DNA of 64,000 nt from Hygrophila difformis (GCA_030278955.1 JAOANR010000003.1:54098902-54162901); one strand, 5' to 3'; counted from the first letter of the stretch, positions 1 through 11,814 are shown. Program-made: numbers and translations. The notes: generated by a model not told the origin, from the letters alone.

Positions 1-734
1 TTCTCCCATTCTTCCCTTGCGTCCTTGATCATTTTCCTCATGGTGTTCAGCAATGAAGTATTGTGGCCTTGCTCAAAATTTTCTGCACTTTTGAGGTGCT
101 TGTGCAGGTTGCACCTTAATTCTCGGTGCCTGAGATGGGCCTGATCTGTAATCCACCTTTTTTCTACAAGTCCCTTCTTTTCAAGAAGATATGGGTTCCA
201 TTTGAAGGGAAATGCTTCGTGAATCATGATGGCTCCGCTGTTTAAAATTCTGCTCAGATCAATCTGTTTGTCAGTGAAGGCCATTCTCACTTGTGGATCA
301 ACGATCTGATTTGGGATGATGATATCAAAGTCGGCCAGATTTGGATCTTTCGTTCCTCTTTCCACATGCCGGTTCCAAATGGCTCTGTGTTCTCTAAACT
401 TCAGCTGGATGCGTTCGTGGTGGACATCCTGAGTTGTTAGCACGTCATTTTTGGCATGGTCCATCATCATCCCCCAAATTTCTTTAGAAACTGATAATAA
501 TCCCTTTCTATTGAGGCAGCAACAATTGTTCTTTCTTCTGGGGGTATGGTCACGTCCCATCCTTGTGGAAATTCCAATTTATCTTCTGTGGTGTGATCCA
601 GCGGGACCTTATATTCTGACATGATCGCCGTCCTCATATTCTTGATTTCAGTTCGGTCAATCGAAGCCTCTTTGGCTGCTTGCTCATACGTGCAATCAGG
701 CAGTCTGATGCCTGATTTCACTACTAATTCATTC
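1..734 (-). pseudogene. Env-like ORF exon 2 of Athila element 2 (partial, runs off left edge)
   Basis: Minus-strand reading gives a protein closely related to that at 12941-11976: a GIRLPDCTYEQAAKEASIDRT block, a PLDH..E..L..PQGWDV block and later a DFDIIIPNQIVDPQVR-type block. The exon begins at 734 after a good 3' splice site (CCTTTCCAG then GAATG), matching the acceptor at 12942 in element 1. The reading frame breaks near 470-490 (TGA after KKFGG) and resumes in another frame, so this copy is damaged. In Athila elements this ORF lies after pol and is usually called env-like or ORF-1; its function is not known. Its partner exon 1 is at 20552-20518, on the far side of element 1. The call by family is inference from position and similarity between the two copies. 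Confidence 0.7.
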
Positions 735-2036
735 CTGGAAAGGATAGAGGAGATTAGAGATATTCAAGTTTTTATAATTTTCATGAATTGTTCAAGTTTG
801 AAATCAACATTCTCACATTTTGAGTTCTGCTCGAAATGTGATTTAATTGATTGAACTTGAATTTTATTGCAATGCAAAAGTAACACTATTTACAACTGCA
901 GATTTACACAATTAAAATTTGAGGTCATTGGACCTAAAAATATTTTTGGTTTGGACTCTTGAGTCCAGAAAGAGAAAATAAAATGGTCATTGGACCAAAA
1001 ATCTTTTTAATGGGCCATTGGGCCCAAAAGTTGATTTTCTCAATTTTTATTAAACAAGCTCGAGGTACTTGTTGAGAAATGGGATGAGATGAAACGAATG
1101 GAATAGATGCTCGAAATTGAAATGTGCAGTGGAGACGTGGCGGAATGGATCTGCTATTTCCGGACTGCTTGGACTGTATTGGACAGTTAAAACATTCCCA
1201 AAAATTTGCAAACACAATTTTTTTTTTAATTTTAAAGGTTGACTTGTTTTATTTAATGAAAAGTGGGATGTGTCTGGTCCCATTTTGGATTTTGAAAAGA
1301 GAATAGCAGCTGTGGGTGACAAAATACTGCTATTTTAATACTCACAGTCTTAGTTCCATTGGGAACCAAAATACACTTGTCAACCAAAATTCCTACCAAA
1401 TATTTTGTCTTTTTGTGAAAGTCCCTTTTCTGAAAAGTGTGTGGTGTGCACTGACTTGCCACAACAAAACACACATCAGTTTTTCACAGATTGCTGCATA
1501 TATACCACAGATTGCCAAAATAGGGAATTAAACATTTATTGTTCGCAATGGTATGCAAGAAGCATACACACAGTAAACCACCAATACAGGATCATGCTTG
1601 AGGTATCTACAATGCAGATTCAACTTTTCTAAAATAAAGATCAAACATGCTTCTCAGCTATGAAACATCACAGGCAGTTAGCAACACCAAATCACCCAGG
1701 AATGACCGAATGCTCACCAACCTAATTCCATGGTTCATAATTTCTCAAAACAAGAGATCTAATATTCTAGCATGCTTCACAATCACACAGCTTATCAAAG
1801 GAAACCAATAACATCTAGCCATCCCAAAATGACCAATGTTCAAGATTTCAGATCAAGAGCATGCTTAAGAACAATAAACACCCCTCTAGAACCCTAGGAA
1901 GCTTCAAGGTTCAACAATGACAGAAATAGCCCCTGTCTAACCTTAACTAACGCCCTAGTGTTCTCCAGACAACCCAGATTCGCAAGTTACAAATGCCCAG
2001 CAGAAATCAAATACCATTATGCTTTTATAAAAGCGA
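735..2036 (-). other. Intron of the element 2 env-like gene (left part)
   Basis: No coding potential beyond short shadow ORFs. It is homologous to the element 1 intron at 12942-14326: both share the block with lines such as GGCCCAAAAG, the TTCCCAAAAATTTGCAAACAC segment and the ACACTTGTCAAC segment. It holds the conserved stem-loop at 814-840. The intron continues on the other side of the inserted element 1 at 20282-20517. Confidence 0.65.
814..840 (-). promoter_or_regulatory. Conserved stem-loop with PPT-like tail, element 2 env-like intron
   Basis: CACATTTTGAG, a short loop, then CTCGAAATGTG form an 11-bp stem with one mismatch. On the element strand the stem is followed by GAGAATGTTGAT, a one-base variant of the GAGGATGTTGAT found at the polypurine tract and LTR start. 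The splice acceptor at 735 lies about 75 bases downstream. Confidence 0.55.
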
Positions 2037-2041
2037 CACAA
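2037..2041. repeat. Target site duplication CACAA, left copy
   Basis: CACAA directly precedes the LTR start TGAAACTTTT at 2042 and is repeated exactly at 20277-20281 directly after the other LTR end. A 5-bp TSD is normal for Ty3/gypsy integration. Confidence 0.95.
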
Positions 2042-2211
2042 TGAAACTTTTGACAATTTCCTACACGAGTATTTTTATAAAATATCAAGATTGAATTTAT
2101 TAAATGAAAAGAGTTATGATTCATGGGAAGGGGTTTAAGGATATATTTCACTTTTTATTACTCATGTGGGAAAACTTGATTTCAAATGGCGCGATGAAAG
2201 ATCCCCGGCCA
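2042..2211 (-). repeat. 170-bp terminal LTR extension with PBS remnant
   Basis: The LTR end sequence TGAAACTTTTRACAATTTCC occurs at 2042 and again at 2212. Just before the second copy is GATCCCCGGCCA, which looks like a shortened complement of the PBS. The segment between is a diverged copy of the last ~130 bp of the LTR. The same 170 bp is present in the other LTR (15555-15724), and absent from the element 3 LTR at 59430. Confidence 0.7.
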
Positions 2212-2318
2212 TGAAACTTTTAACAATTTCCCACTATAGGAGTATTTTCTGAAAAACAATAAACCCGGTTTTCAATTTTATTTAATGAAACCAGTTATGA
2301 AGATGGAGTTGGGATTGG

Positions 2319-2332
2319 GGATATATTTATAG
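2319..2332 (-). promoter_or_regulatory. TATA-like box in LTR
   Basis: Minus strand CTATAAATATATCC, about 290 bp from the LTR end. It is conserved in the right LTR (near 15837) and in the element 3 LTR (near 59540). This is a candidate core promoter only; the transcription start has not been shown. Confidence 0.4.
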
Positions 2333-4849
2333 GTTGTCACGTTTTTATTTACTCGTGTTAAGAAACTGTGCCCCCGAAAGCGCACGGTGTCAAAAATTGC
2401 AGTAATTTATAGTAAGACCGGATCGTTCACTGGAGGATGTGCGATAGAAGCAGGGCCCACGTCGTTTACTAAGATTTTCCACTCGGTTACTCGATTCAGG
2501 TTTGTGTTTTACTTATCATCTACTTGACATAATTTAATTCTAAGCTATGAAAGCAATAGAATAAAGCAGATAGAATTAGAAAGCAAATTAAATTTAATCT
2601 AAGAAAGCAGTAAAATTATTTTAAGAAAGCGGTTAAAATCATTCTAAGAAAGCAGATTTAAAATGAGACAGAAAGGACAGGGGAAAATAATAAAAATTGG
2701 ACAAGATTCAGACAAGACACAATTAAGCTTCCATTTTAATACACGGATCTTTGTTTGGGATAATCCTTTCAGTTGGCTAGTTCTCATGCTCTCTATACCA
2801 TGTTCCCTTTATCAGACAGGTACTTACAGTAAGAGTTTATATGCTCTTAAGACAACAAATTCTAAGATACCACAGACACATAACTACCCTTGCAATGCAT
2901 TACTAAGGTATATTATTTATCTGTGGTGGACAAGCAACACCTGCCAAATCATTAGTTGAAGTGTCAAGTACTGCTATCATTCCCCCATGTCACACCCAAA
3001 GTCTAAAATTAAACCTGAACTATCCCTTAACTCTCAGTTCTAGTAGCAGTTAGAAGATCTAGTGACACATCCGAGTGACCTCTACGAAAGCGATTAAAAG
3101 AAAGCAGTAAAGAAAGCAGTTAAAATCCTATCACTCGGAAGTTTCAAAAGCTTCGTACTGGTAGTAAAAGAAAGCCCCCAGTCAGGATGACCGGATATGG
3201 ATCAAGAATTCCCGGACCTCGGTGAACCGCCTCGCGGTGTTCACTTCCTTCCGGGTGGTTATGAGATACAAACTAATGAAACGAACTAATAGATTAGTTC
3301 ATTCCGGATGCACTCACTTAGGACTCAAAAATAGGCTTTGGCAGAAGAAGATAACAGTTGAAAGGAACTCAACCCTATCTTAGAAAATAACCAAGGCCTA
3401 CGAATTGTTCCTCTAGAATTACCTACCACACTGTATTTGAATCCAAGTGGATCCCATCTCGGTGTGACAGTTAAGACAAATTCCCAACACATAGCAATTC
3501 TGGAAAATAATAAATCTTTGAAAATCATTCCCTAAACAGGTACTAGACTCTCAATTAAAACACAGATCCTTTCAGTCTAGATGAGACCTACTCGCTGACT
3601 CTGCTTCTAATTTCCCAAAATTAACCCCCGGTAGAATATGAATTAGTCATAACTGTGGAATTTATCCCTTAATTAGATCCGGATTTTATAAATAAATTTT
3701 AGTTGGAAATTTATTATGAAACATCTTATTTAAATCACGACTTCTATGTCCAAGGGAAGGATCCCAAAATAATTTGACCACATTATCTACATAATATCAT
3801 CATGCATAAATTTATATGGAAGTGTAAAATTAATTAACCCAAAATATAAGGCGGGTTTAGACAGAAGGGAAACACAGAGATGAAATAGCCGGGGATGAGA
3901 AGAATTTATTTGGCTAAAAAGATGACAAAAATAATCAGGATAATCCGGACTGCAAACATCTGCTATCCAGGTCCTGACTATTCCAGGTGGGATGATTTTA
4001 GACAGCAGAAGACCTTAAATGATAGTGATTGCTATCATCAGGATTCTTACTATCTGTGAAATGAGAGGAAAACCTACATGTTTTCTCACTATAATACCAG
4101 TCAAACAGTGTTGATCGACATCATCTGATAATATTACAGTTTGAAATTTGGGTTTGAAAATGAAATAAGAAAATAAAACTGTATTCAGATAGGGACTGTC
4201 TGAGTGGCTACTTTATTTCCCGGTAAAGGGACCGTTCGCCTGACCTCGTCGGTCACTATCCAAACCATGCAAAATAACAAACAGTAATTAATATTCAGAC
4301 TACGGGCTACTTCATTTCCCGGTGAAGGGACCGTTTGCCTACATTATTCTGTAATATCTTTTACTGCTCATTCATACATCACGAAAAAGATAAAATGACA
4401 AATGAAAATTGGATAAACGAAAAGAGGATGCCCTGCATGAGAGACATTGATTTCTCATACAAGGTTATGGAATTAATCAATAATTAATGACTTAAATAAC
4501 CCTTCACACTATAACTAATTACAACCCGGATTATTTGCTTAAGGCATTAAGGTTTTGTTTTTAGAAAAGTATTTTAATGAGAATTGAACAAAAATCCTTT
4601 AATCATGGTAATTAGTGACCTTAATTATTGCTAATGATGATCTCTAATTAATGACTTAAGGGGTTCAATTATTTAAGTGAGAGAATGGAGAATAAGAATT
4701 TTGGCAGCATAACGCCTTATATTGCAAACTGGGATATTACATCTTAACCCGTGGGGTTAAGATGTGAGTGATGCAATATAATGGAGGGTTAGAAATCAGA
4801 ATTTTTGGAAATTAAAAAGATGGGGATCCTGTCCTGATACCATAATTTG

Positions 4850-5376
4850 TGTCGCTAACCGAACTTAGCGACATGGGTATCTCGACAGGATAAATTTTAG
4901 AAATTTTTGATAGGCTGGGCCTTGTGTCGCTAGACAGGAGGTGTGTCGCGAGACATGGTCCCGCGACAGGAGGCTGGCGCCACAAGGCTTTGCCGGAAAT
5001 TTCTAAGTGTTTGGGTCCCAGTCGCGAGACTCAAAATTGTGTCGCGGGACGTGGTCCCGCGACAGGATGGTATAGCGACTGGGGTTTTTGAAAAGTTTGA
5101 CAAGGCATAATTTCCTGTCTCGAAGCAAAAGTGTGTCGCGAACCGTGGGTCCGCGACAGAGGTTTCTCGACAAAGCCTTCTCAGTAAAATTTGCAAGAGT
5201 TTGGTCCCCAGTCGCTAGGCAAGGAGTGTGTCGCGAACTGTGGGTTCGCGACAGGAGTGCCTCATGATTGAGGATTTTAAAAAATATTAAGACAAGTATC
5301 CCTAGACATCCATGTCGCGGAACAGCCTTCCTGTTGCTAGACGTGGTCTCGCGACAGGAAGAGGTTGGCGACATGG
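4850..5376 (-). repeat. Hairpin array A in left LTR (GTCGCG-type)
   Basis: A cluster of at least ten imperfect units built on GTCGCNNGAC...GTCNCGCGAC. The best unit, 5040-5064, has arms TGTCGCGGGAC and GTCCCGCGACA around GTG. Flanking spacers differ, but the arms are repeatedly conserved as pairs. ORFs across this array are side products of the repeats. Confidence 0.85.
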
Positions 5377-6044
5377 GTGGTTCAGGACACAAGTCAGAAA
5401 AAGGAAAAAGGAATAGTGGCATTCTATGTGCGTGATCTTACCCATTTCAGATTAAAAACCCATTCTAGCCTAAAATAACCAAACACACATCAAAAAACAT
5501 GGTTGAATAAAAAGATAACAAAAACTAAGGCAGTATTTAAAAATGGGAAAACACTAATTTAGGCTTGATCACATATACGCATGCGCCATCCAAAAATAAA
5601 AGGAAATAGCAAACAATCAAAAAGAAATAAGGGTCGAGTGACCCAAAAGAAAAATGAGAGCATTAAATCCATGGGTTTACAACACCCATTTCATGATTTT
5701 GGGACACCATTTCCGACTAACTTCCCATTTTATTAATGGGTTTGTTAATACCCATCATTTTGAGTATTACAAACCCTAAAACAAAGGTTTTAGAAAAAGA
5801 AAAACAAGGTAGTAAGTTGGCTACCTAACTAACTACTGGAAAACAGAAACTGGATTAAAGCTAAACTAAGCTAAACTAGGACATAAAGTAAATAATACAA
5901 AAATAAAACTAAGCTAAGCTAACTACTTAGAGAATATCCCAGATTTTGTCTTCAAGCAAAGAATTCTAACTGCTGGCACCTTGGGATCACCATATATTTA
6001 TAGAGGTGAAACCCTAGGCCCATGGGCCTTGATCTGAGGCCCAA

Positions 6045-6425
6045 GCCTGTCGTAAGGCTCACACACATCACAAGCATGTCGCGGCATCACGCGGTGTGGC
6101 GCGGCACTAGGTTACATGTTGCAAGACTTCACGCCCTGTCTTGAGACTCTCTGGACCAGGTCTTGGTTCTGTGTCGCTAGACTACTCCCAGTCGTGAGGC
6201 CATGTTTAGTGACTGGGTGCCTAGCGACTGGTGCTTTGTGACTGGATTTTTGCCTTCAAGTCTGCTTCTGTGTCGCTAGCCATACCCCTGTCGCGAGGCC
6301 ATGGATCGCGCCACGGGGCTAGCGACAGGAGTCTAGGGACATGGTTCTTCTTCGTCGGTGCTTGTGGCACGGAACCCTCTCGTGTCGCGAGACCATGCTC
6401 CGCGCCACGGGGTCTAGCGACAGAG
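6045..6425 (-). repeat. Hairpin array B in left LTR
   Basis: A second cluster of the same GTCGCG/CGCGAC motif, about 700 bp from array A, with units such as CTGTCGCGAGGCCATG followed by GCGCCACGGGGCTAGCGACAG. The same cluster is present in the right LTR at 19545-19920. Confidence 0.8.
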
Positions 6426-6778
6426 CACTCTGGACACTGTCTAGTTTGGGCCAGATGGGCCGAATTTGCATTTTTTGTGGGCTTTTCTTTATTTTCCCAT
6501 CTTTTTGGTTTTGTGGGTCTGGTTTATTCTTTTGCCCATCTTTTTCGTTCCTTTTTCTTTTCTTTTCTTTTTCTCTTGTTTTTGGATTTTTCTTACATAA
6601 TTGTGTAATAAAATTACATATTTATGCCTTTTTCATACCAGCTAATTATTTTTACAAATATGCATAAATCAGTCTAATTCTACTGCTTTCTTATTTAATA
6701 TAAGACCGGAATGCGATCAAATGCCCATTTCAGACACGGAAATGGATTGAAAATAATGGACATTTCTGGCCATTATCA

Positions 6779-6793
6779 ACATCCTCACATTTA
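6779..6793 (-). promoter_or_regulatory. Polypurine tract of element 1
   Basis: Minus strand AAATGTGAGGATGT directly abuts the 3' LTR start TGATAATGG. This is where plus-strand DNA priming would occur. Closely related copies of this sequence recur inside the elements at 13024, 15391 and 21491. Confidence 0.6.
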
Positions 6794-8395
6794 ATACTGA
6801 TCGTCCCCGAGCAGTCAGAGTCAATGTTCCTAAGAACACGGACTCTACATATTCAATTCATTTTCGTGGCTTCAAAAATCACATTCTTTTTGGATTGGGA
6901 TAAGACAATCAAAAACTACAAGTGTTAATTTCCCTTGATTGCAGTGTTTAATGAAATGATACTGGCTCACTACATCGGGCCTACAAGTCAAGCATTATTG
7001 TCAACCCTTCATGAATATCATGTTTGAAAGATGCAAAGCTTAAAAATTAGAAATAAGATATGACACGAACATGTTTAATGAAATAGAGCCTCACAATAGT
7101 AAACTTGGAAAATTCACTCACTCTCAAATGGGTTTAATCAGTGAACACTCAAAATCAGATTTGATTAAATTGTCCCATAAGCTTGCAATCTGACCAACTC
7201 GCCACCGGCTCATTTCCTCAAATCGAGATCCCGAGGTCTTATTTAAGGTTATAACGGGGCATACGGTTGTAACATTTGGTAGGAAAGGGAAATTATTGGG
7301 CTGAGAAATGGCAAGAATTTATTCTATCATAACTTGACATTTTTTATTTAAATTTTATGATCATCATAATTTCTCTTTCTTTTGCTTTTCTTCTTCTATT
7401 GCATGACATTAGACTAGGTCTAATTTACTTTGTCATTTGCAATTTATTTGTGTTGAGTTAGATTCAACATTATTTTTTTTTTATCGGTTTATTGACCACC
7501 GATTTAAACAATTTTGATGATAATAAATTTAATGCCTTTGATGGAATTTATCCTTGTTCATTTGGGTTGAATATTTTGGTCTTTTTGTAAGGCTAGGATA
7601 ATATAGTGGGTTTCAAGAAAAATTAGGCTTAAAGGCTCAAATTGGTTAATCCTAAGGGGAAAATATTTTTGGGTTTGAATTTCAAACGAAGGCCAAAAAT
7701 TTGGTTTATTCTAAGTGCCTCGATCATATGCTCGATTTTGGGAATATGGCATGGTCTTGAATCGGTCCCAATTGCAAGTTCTAGCTTCCTTTAACCAAAT
7801 TGATTCACACATCAAAGAAAATAAATGAGTAAAAATGACTCATGGCTCAGATCTCGCAAGGTTGGATTGATTCATGTCATACAATATTCTCAAATTTAAT
7901 TAAAGCTTAGTTATAACAATTTATTCAATCAAAATTTCCAATATGAAGATTTATTACCCAATAAGCTGATCGCATCATTAAATTTTTATAGCTCAAAACC
8001 TTAGGAATTCATGTCATGCATGTTCTTAATTATACTATCCCAATTTAAAAGTTTGAAAAATTTAATCACAAGCCTAAATTCAACATGTAAATTTAGAGCA
8101 GGTTTATGCATACTTTTTGCTGGTTACATAGTTTAAAGCAGTAAAAGAGGCACTGTTAACATACAAAGTATGTCAACAGCATATTTTTGGCCTGACAGTC
8201 ACTTATTCATCTTGGACTGTCAGACATCTTTTCTCAAAATGAAATTCTGTGGACTGCAAAATTCCTTCTTGAAAGCATTAAATACATCAATTACAAGAGA
8301 TTTTCAATGCAGTAAAATCAAACTTGCACAGATGGTATAAAATTCTTTTGTATGATGTTTACATTTAAGCTCACAATGATAAGATCGAGACGCAC
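6794..8395. other. 3' non-coding internal region of element 1
   Basis: About 1.6 kb between the last ORF and the polypurine tract. AT-rich, no ORF worth reporting and no repeat array seen. Confidence 0.6.
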
Positions 8396-10021
8396 TCATT
8401 CAGTCGGATCCTGAGGTTGATTGGAAGGACCAGCATCGTCTTTCGGTGGAGCTGGCGGCTGCGGAAGTTGTTTAACAAGTGCAGACAATACAAACTCCAT
8501 CATCTTCCGTTGCCTTTCTTCTCTCTCCAGTCTTTCTCTATGCATGCGCTCTTCTCTGTCCAATAGTAGCTCTTTGAACTCATCATCTCGCCTCCTCTGT
8601 TCAGCTCTCTCTTCGGCTCTTTCCTTTTTTTCATCCTCCTTTCCCAGAATCATTGTGTCTGCCAGCGTCCTTATACTATCTGTGACTGTTTTGCTCATGC
8701 TGCTCACAAGTTCCACCACAAGGGAGTCAGCCGGATGTTGTGAGACATTCTGACTTGCAGGTGGGATTTGGACTGGATGAGGTGGAGGTTGAGCTGGAGG
8801 TGGAGTTGGTATTTCCATTTGTTCCTGCTGGTGCTCTTCTTGTACTGCGATTGAAGGTCCCGCATCAGTACGGGCTTTCTTTGTTTCCTTCTTGGCCCTA
8901 GATGGCCTGATTCTCTGGCTCGTGGAGGGTGCTTGACCACTGGATATGAACGAAGATTGAACCTCGGAGTCGCCAGGCAGTTGAGGTAATGAGTACGTGA
9001 TTCTTTCACGCAGGGGGAGATTTGGCACACTGATAGGAGGGTTCACCCTTACTAGCTCGTCGGTTGCAAACACACTTAAGTCGACGCCCTGACTTACGCA
9101 GATTCTTCGGATTAGATTTGGATAGCACAAGACTTGCTTGTCTTCTATCCGGGTCGTCAGAACTTCAAAGACATGCTTCCCTATGTTTAATTTCACTCCA
9201 TGCCACAGCTTTGCCAATCCCATCAGAACACTTCCAGATGTAGTGTGTGGGTGCGAGTTGGGCCGGATCTTTGACATATAAAACTCAAAGGTCGGCATGA
9301 AGTGCAATTTCAGCCAGTTTGTATCAAAGGTATGGTCCGGAGCGGGTACCCTTGTCATACTGTTTGCTATAGCTGAATACAATGCAGCTTTCTTGGTTTT
9401 CCCTCTCTTCATCAGAATTTCTCTAGCAGGGAATTCGTCTCGGATATTCGGGGTCTCGAAGAATGCATTCAACCATTCGGGTGAGATGTTGATAACATGA
9501 CCCCGGATCCAAGTCCTTCTGTTGTTTGCTTCAGTGTTGCAGAAGAATTCGCGCGTTAGCTCTACAAATCCATCTTCCTCATTGTGCAACATGAAGTTCC
9601 CCCATTCTTGATTTCTGTAGAATGTTTCCACTGTGGGGTGGAGCAAGATGTCTGGGCTGAATCCTTTATCTGGCACGATCATCTTTAATATCTTTGCGTA
9701 TCGTTCAGCCCCTTCCATCCGCCCATTAAACTTGATCTCCAAGTCTGCATTGTCCAGTTTCTTCTTTTCATATTGTTTTGTGACTCCCATCCGGTGCCTC
9801 ACAGTGTTTTCTTGCCAGAATTCGACTGGCCGGACAGACCTGACTGATTCGTCTTCACTTGTATGCCAGTCTGTCGGCTCGTCTCCCTCTTGTGGTTGTT
9901 CATTCGCATGTTCCGCCCCCTGTTCCTGCCGGCTTGATTCTCCTTCTTCCCGAGCTGCTTCGTTTTTAGAGTCCTCCTCAACCTGTTTAATTACATTATT
10001 CATTGTATCGTACTCAGTCAT
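8396..10021 (-). CDS. PF20167-type putative plant transposon protein (541 aa), element 1
   Basis: An open ORF of 541 codons, ATG at 10021. Residues ~1-90 are acidic and polar. Residues ~100-345 hold a globular domain with blocks resembling the putative plant transposon protein family (PF20167), for example HPTVETFYRNQEWGNFM, REFFCNTEANNRRTWIRG and KLHFMPTFEFYMSKIRPNSH. A proline-rich linker (~390-425) is followed by a strongly charged coiled-coil-like segment with repeated ERAEERAEQRRRD-type residues. In Athila elements such ORFs lie between pol and the 3' LTR. Function is unknown; no transposase catalytic motif is visible. It is the only uninterrupted large ORF in element 1, which hints at recent selection or simply youth. 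The family name is from memory, not from a search. Confidence 0.7.
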   Translation of the reverse strand: MTEYDTMNNVIKQVEEDSKNEAAREEGESSRQEQGAEHANEQPQEGDEPTDWHTSEDESVRSVRPVEFWQENTVRHRMGVTKQYEKKKLDNADLEIKFNGRMEGAERYAKILKMIVPDKGFSPDILLHPTVETFYRNQEWGNFMLHNEEDGFVELTREFFCNTEANNRRTWIRGHVINISPEWLNAFFETPNIRDEFPAREILMKRGKTKKAALYSAIANSMTRVPAPDHTFDTNWLKLHFMPTFEFYMSKIRPNSHPHTTSGSVLMGLAKLWHGVKLNIGKHVFEVLTTRIEDKQVLCYPNLIRRICVSQGVDLSVFATDELVRVNPPISVPNLPLRERITYSLPQLPGDSEVQSSFISSGQAPSTSQRIRPSRAKKETKKARTDAGPSIAVQEEHQQEQMEIPTPPPAQPPPHPVQIPPASQNVSQHPADSLVVELVSSMSKTVTDSIRTLADTMILGKEDEKKERAEERAEQRRRDDEFKELLLDREERMHRERLEREERQRKMMEFVLSALVKQLPQPPAPPKDDAGPSNQPQDPTE

Positions 10022-10090
10022 TACAGGCTTTGGAAAGTTAAGAACAGGAAAATAAGGATCAACACTAGTTGATACCTCCTCCTCCTCCCT

Positions 10091-10699
10091 TTAAACATTT
10101 TCAGCTGCAGCTTTTGCTACAATATCCCGGACATTTTCCTTGAGCGCAGAGGCCATAGGATGTTCACTTGATTGCTCTTCCAGAGTTTTAGCCACTGCTG
10201 CTGGATCAATGGACTTATGCGAGCCTTGTGACTGTTCAGCTTGATGCGACGGGCCTTCTGCTTCTGCCTGCTGAGCTTTTTTCTCTGCTATCCTTCTTCT
10301 TTGCTCTGCTTTTTCAGCCAGGTAGTCCAGGTAGAGAGGATCATCCTTCTTTAATCCAAAGAATGTTCTGAAATCTTCATTTCTTTCCTCGGGAGTCATG
10401 CGTTCATTTGGATTAGATTCCTCTTTTCTGGCGGATGGTCTGACTTCAGGCATTGCATCTAGTTCCATCAGCTCATCATCATCAATGTCCTTGATCGTCT
10501 TAGGCTTGGCAGCTTTCTTAGCCCTTTTCTTCTTTTCTTCATCTTCTCTTTCAAGTTTCACTTTCTTAAATTTTTCCAATGACGGGTCCTCCGCTGTTTC
10601 AGTTTCTTGCTGCTCATCGGCTTTCTCTTCCAATAGTTCAGACAGTGAGATTGGGTCTGCTGGGATATTTTCCTCTGGTTCGTCATTCCCTCCAGTCAT
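10091..10699 (-). CDS. Charged coiled-coil ORF, element 1 (202 aa)
   Basis: ORF of 202 codons, rich in Glu, Lys and Ala. It contains a basic stretch (EEKKKRAKKAAKPKT) that could act as a nuclear signal and a later AEKAEQRRRIAEKKAQQAEAE coiled-coil-like stretch. It ends with one stop (10091-10093) in the same frame as the 541-aa ORF below it, so the two may once have been one protein or may be separate cistrons. It is out of frame with the ORF upstream at 11814-10873. No known domain recognised. Confidence 0.5.
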   Translation of the reverse strand: MTGGNDEPEENIPADPISLSELLEEKADEQQETETAEDPSLEKFKKVKLEREDEEKKKRAKKAAKPKTIKDIDDDELMELDAMPEVRPSARKEESNPNERMTPEERNEDFRTFFGLKKDDPLYLDYLAEKAEQRRRIAEKKAQQAEAEGPSHQAEQSQGSHKSIDPAAVAKTLEEQSSEHPMASALKENVRDIVAKAAAENV

Positions 10700-10872
10700 G
10701 ATTCTTCTTCTTTTCTCAGTCCCAGACGAACCTTCAGGAGCAATGACTGCTTCAATTCTTGTTGTCCCAACAAGTGGATCAACAATCCGGCAGACCTCTG
10801 TCTGATATCTAATCTGTTCTCGCCCCTCTCCTTCATCAATTCTTGTTTCGATTTGTTCGTTAAGCCTTTTCC

Positions 10873-11814
10873 TTATATCTCCCGGGATAGTTTCAGCATC
10901 ATGTGCAGTGGGGCCAGCCCATGTAGGGGCTCCTTTTTGATCTTAAGCCCTTGCCCTGGCATTTCTCCCGTGATAACAAGCTCGTCATCTGCTTCCTTAT
11001 CTTTTTCCACATCTCCAGATTTCCGGCTTTCCAACTCTGCCTGCAATTTCTCAGCGACTTCTTTGTCACGAGCTTCTTTTTTCTTTTGTTCTGTCTCAGC
11101 TTTTGTTTGCTGGATATTCTTTCTAATTAGCTCCTCCTCTGCAGCTTTCTTTTCCTTCTCTAATCTTTCTTCCTCAGTCATCTTCTCCACTCCTGAACCT
11201 CCTGTTTCATTTTCGTGATCAATCAGACCGGCTAATGCATCTTCATCTTCATGCAATTTTCTAGCCAGTTCAGCATCGCGAGCAATCTGCTCCTTCATCT
11301 TGGGGGGTGGTGGTGGCATTATCCCTTTCCCTCTGTCCTTTGGATCTACTGGCTCCGCGATTTTTCTGGCAGTTGGCTCTGGCTCTTTAATTACCACTTT
11401 ACGTTCTGGAGCCCTTGCCGGTTTTTCTTTATCTGCCAATTTTACCAGTCTCTTCTTTGTTTGCACTTGCTCAGTTCTCTCAGCGACAACTGGTTGATCC
11501 TTAGGCTCAGATTGCTTCTGCTGCTCTCTTGGGGGTAGAGCAGAGGCTTGCACAGATGGTTGAGTCGGTTGTGGGTCGACATCAGGAGGGGGAGTAGAGA
11601 TATAATTGTCAATGGCAGTGTCCGGTTTTTCCTGGGGTTCTTCCTCTGCCTGTTGCGTTCCAAACAACTGGTGTGCATACCTCAGATAATCTTGCACAAA
11701 TACCGGATTTGTGATCCGTTTGCAAAATAGGCTTCTGATTTTGTGGTTATAGTGCATGACCTTTGCCTTATTCCCAGTACTTCCATAATTCAGGGCTTCT
11801 TTGTCCATGTCCAT
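10873..11814 (-). pseudogene. Env-like ORF middle part, element 1 (313 aa segment)
   Basis: Open for 313 codons but probably a segment of a longer broken ORF. Its start region (RITNPVFVQDYLRYAHQLF) continues the protein from 12572-11976 in a different frame, and its end runs into stops that precede the 10699 ORF. The centre is Pro/Gln-rich; the C-terminal half is a Glu/Lys coiled-coil-like stretch (KMTEEERLEKEKKAAEEEL). Known analogues are the low-complexity middle parts of Athila ORF-1-type proteins; function unknown. Confidence 0.5.

Larger units (their letters stand above)
2042..6778 (-). repeat. 3' LTR of element 1 (4737 bp)
   Basis: On the element strand it starts TGATAATGGCC (at 6778) and ends GTCAAAAGTTTCA (at 2042), the TG..CA ends of a retroviral LTR. 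Read minus, it holds a pyrimidine/purine-rich stretch near 6480-6590, hairpin array B (6045-6425), hairpin array A (4850-5376), a long AT-rich body, a TATA-like sequence (CTATAAATATATCC, 2332-2319) and a duplicated terminal segment (2042-2211). At 4.7 kb it is far longer than typical Athila LTRs of about 1-2 kb. Confidence 0.93.

Noticed and set aside
4930..5422. Minus-strand ORFs of 88 and 139 codons (also 14672-15142, 18306-18912, 34287-34912)
   Set aside because: They follow the hairpin repeats, have Arg/Ser/Thr-rich repeat-driven composition, and no conservation of frame between LTR copies.
6231..6667. Phe-rich ORFs ending in SFLFLLFLDFSYIIV (also 19729-20165, 35675-35872)
   Set aside because: Translation of a T-rich LTR stretch; it would look like a membrane protein only because TTT and CTT dominate.
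8421..8753. Plus-strand Ser-rich ORFs opposite the env-like ORFs (also 9633-10055, 10398-10805, 10853-11218)
   Set aside because: Antisense shadows of Glu/Lys-rich coding sequence.
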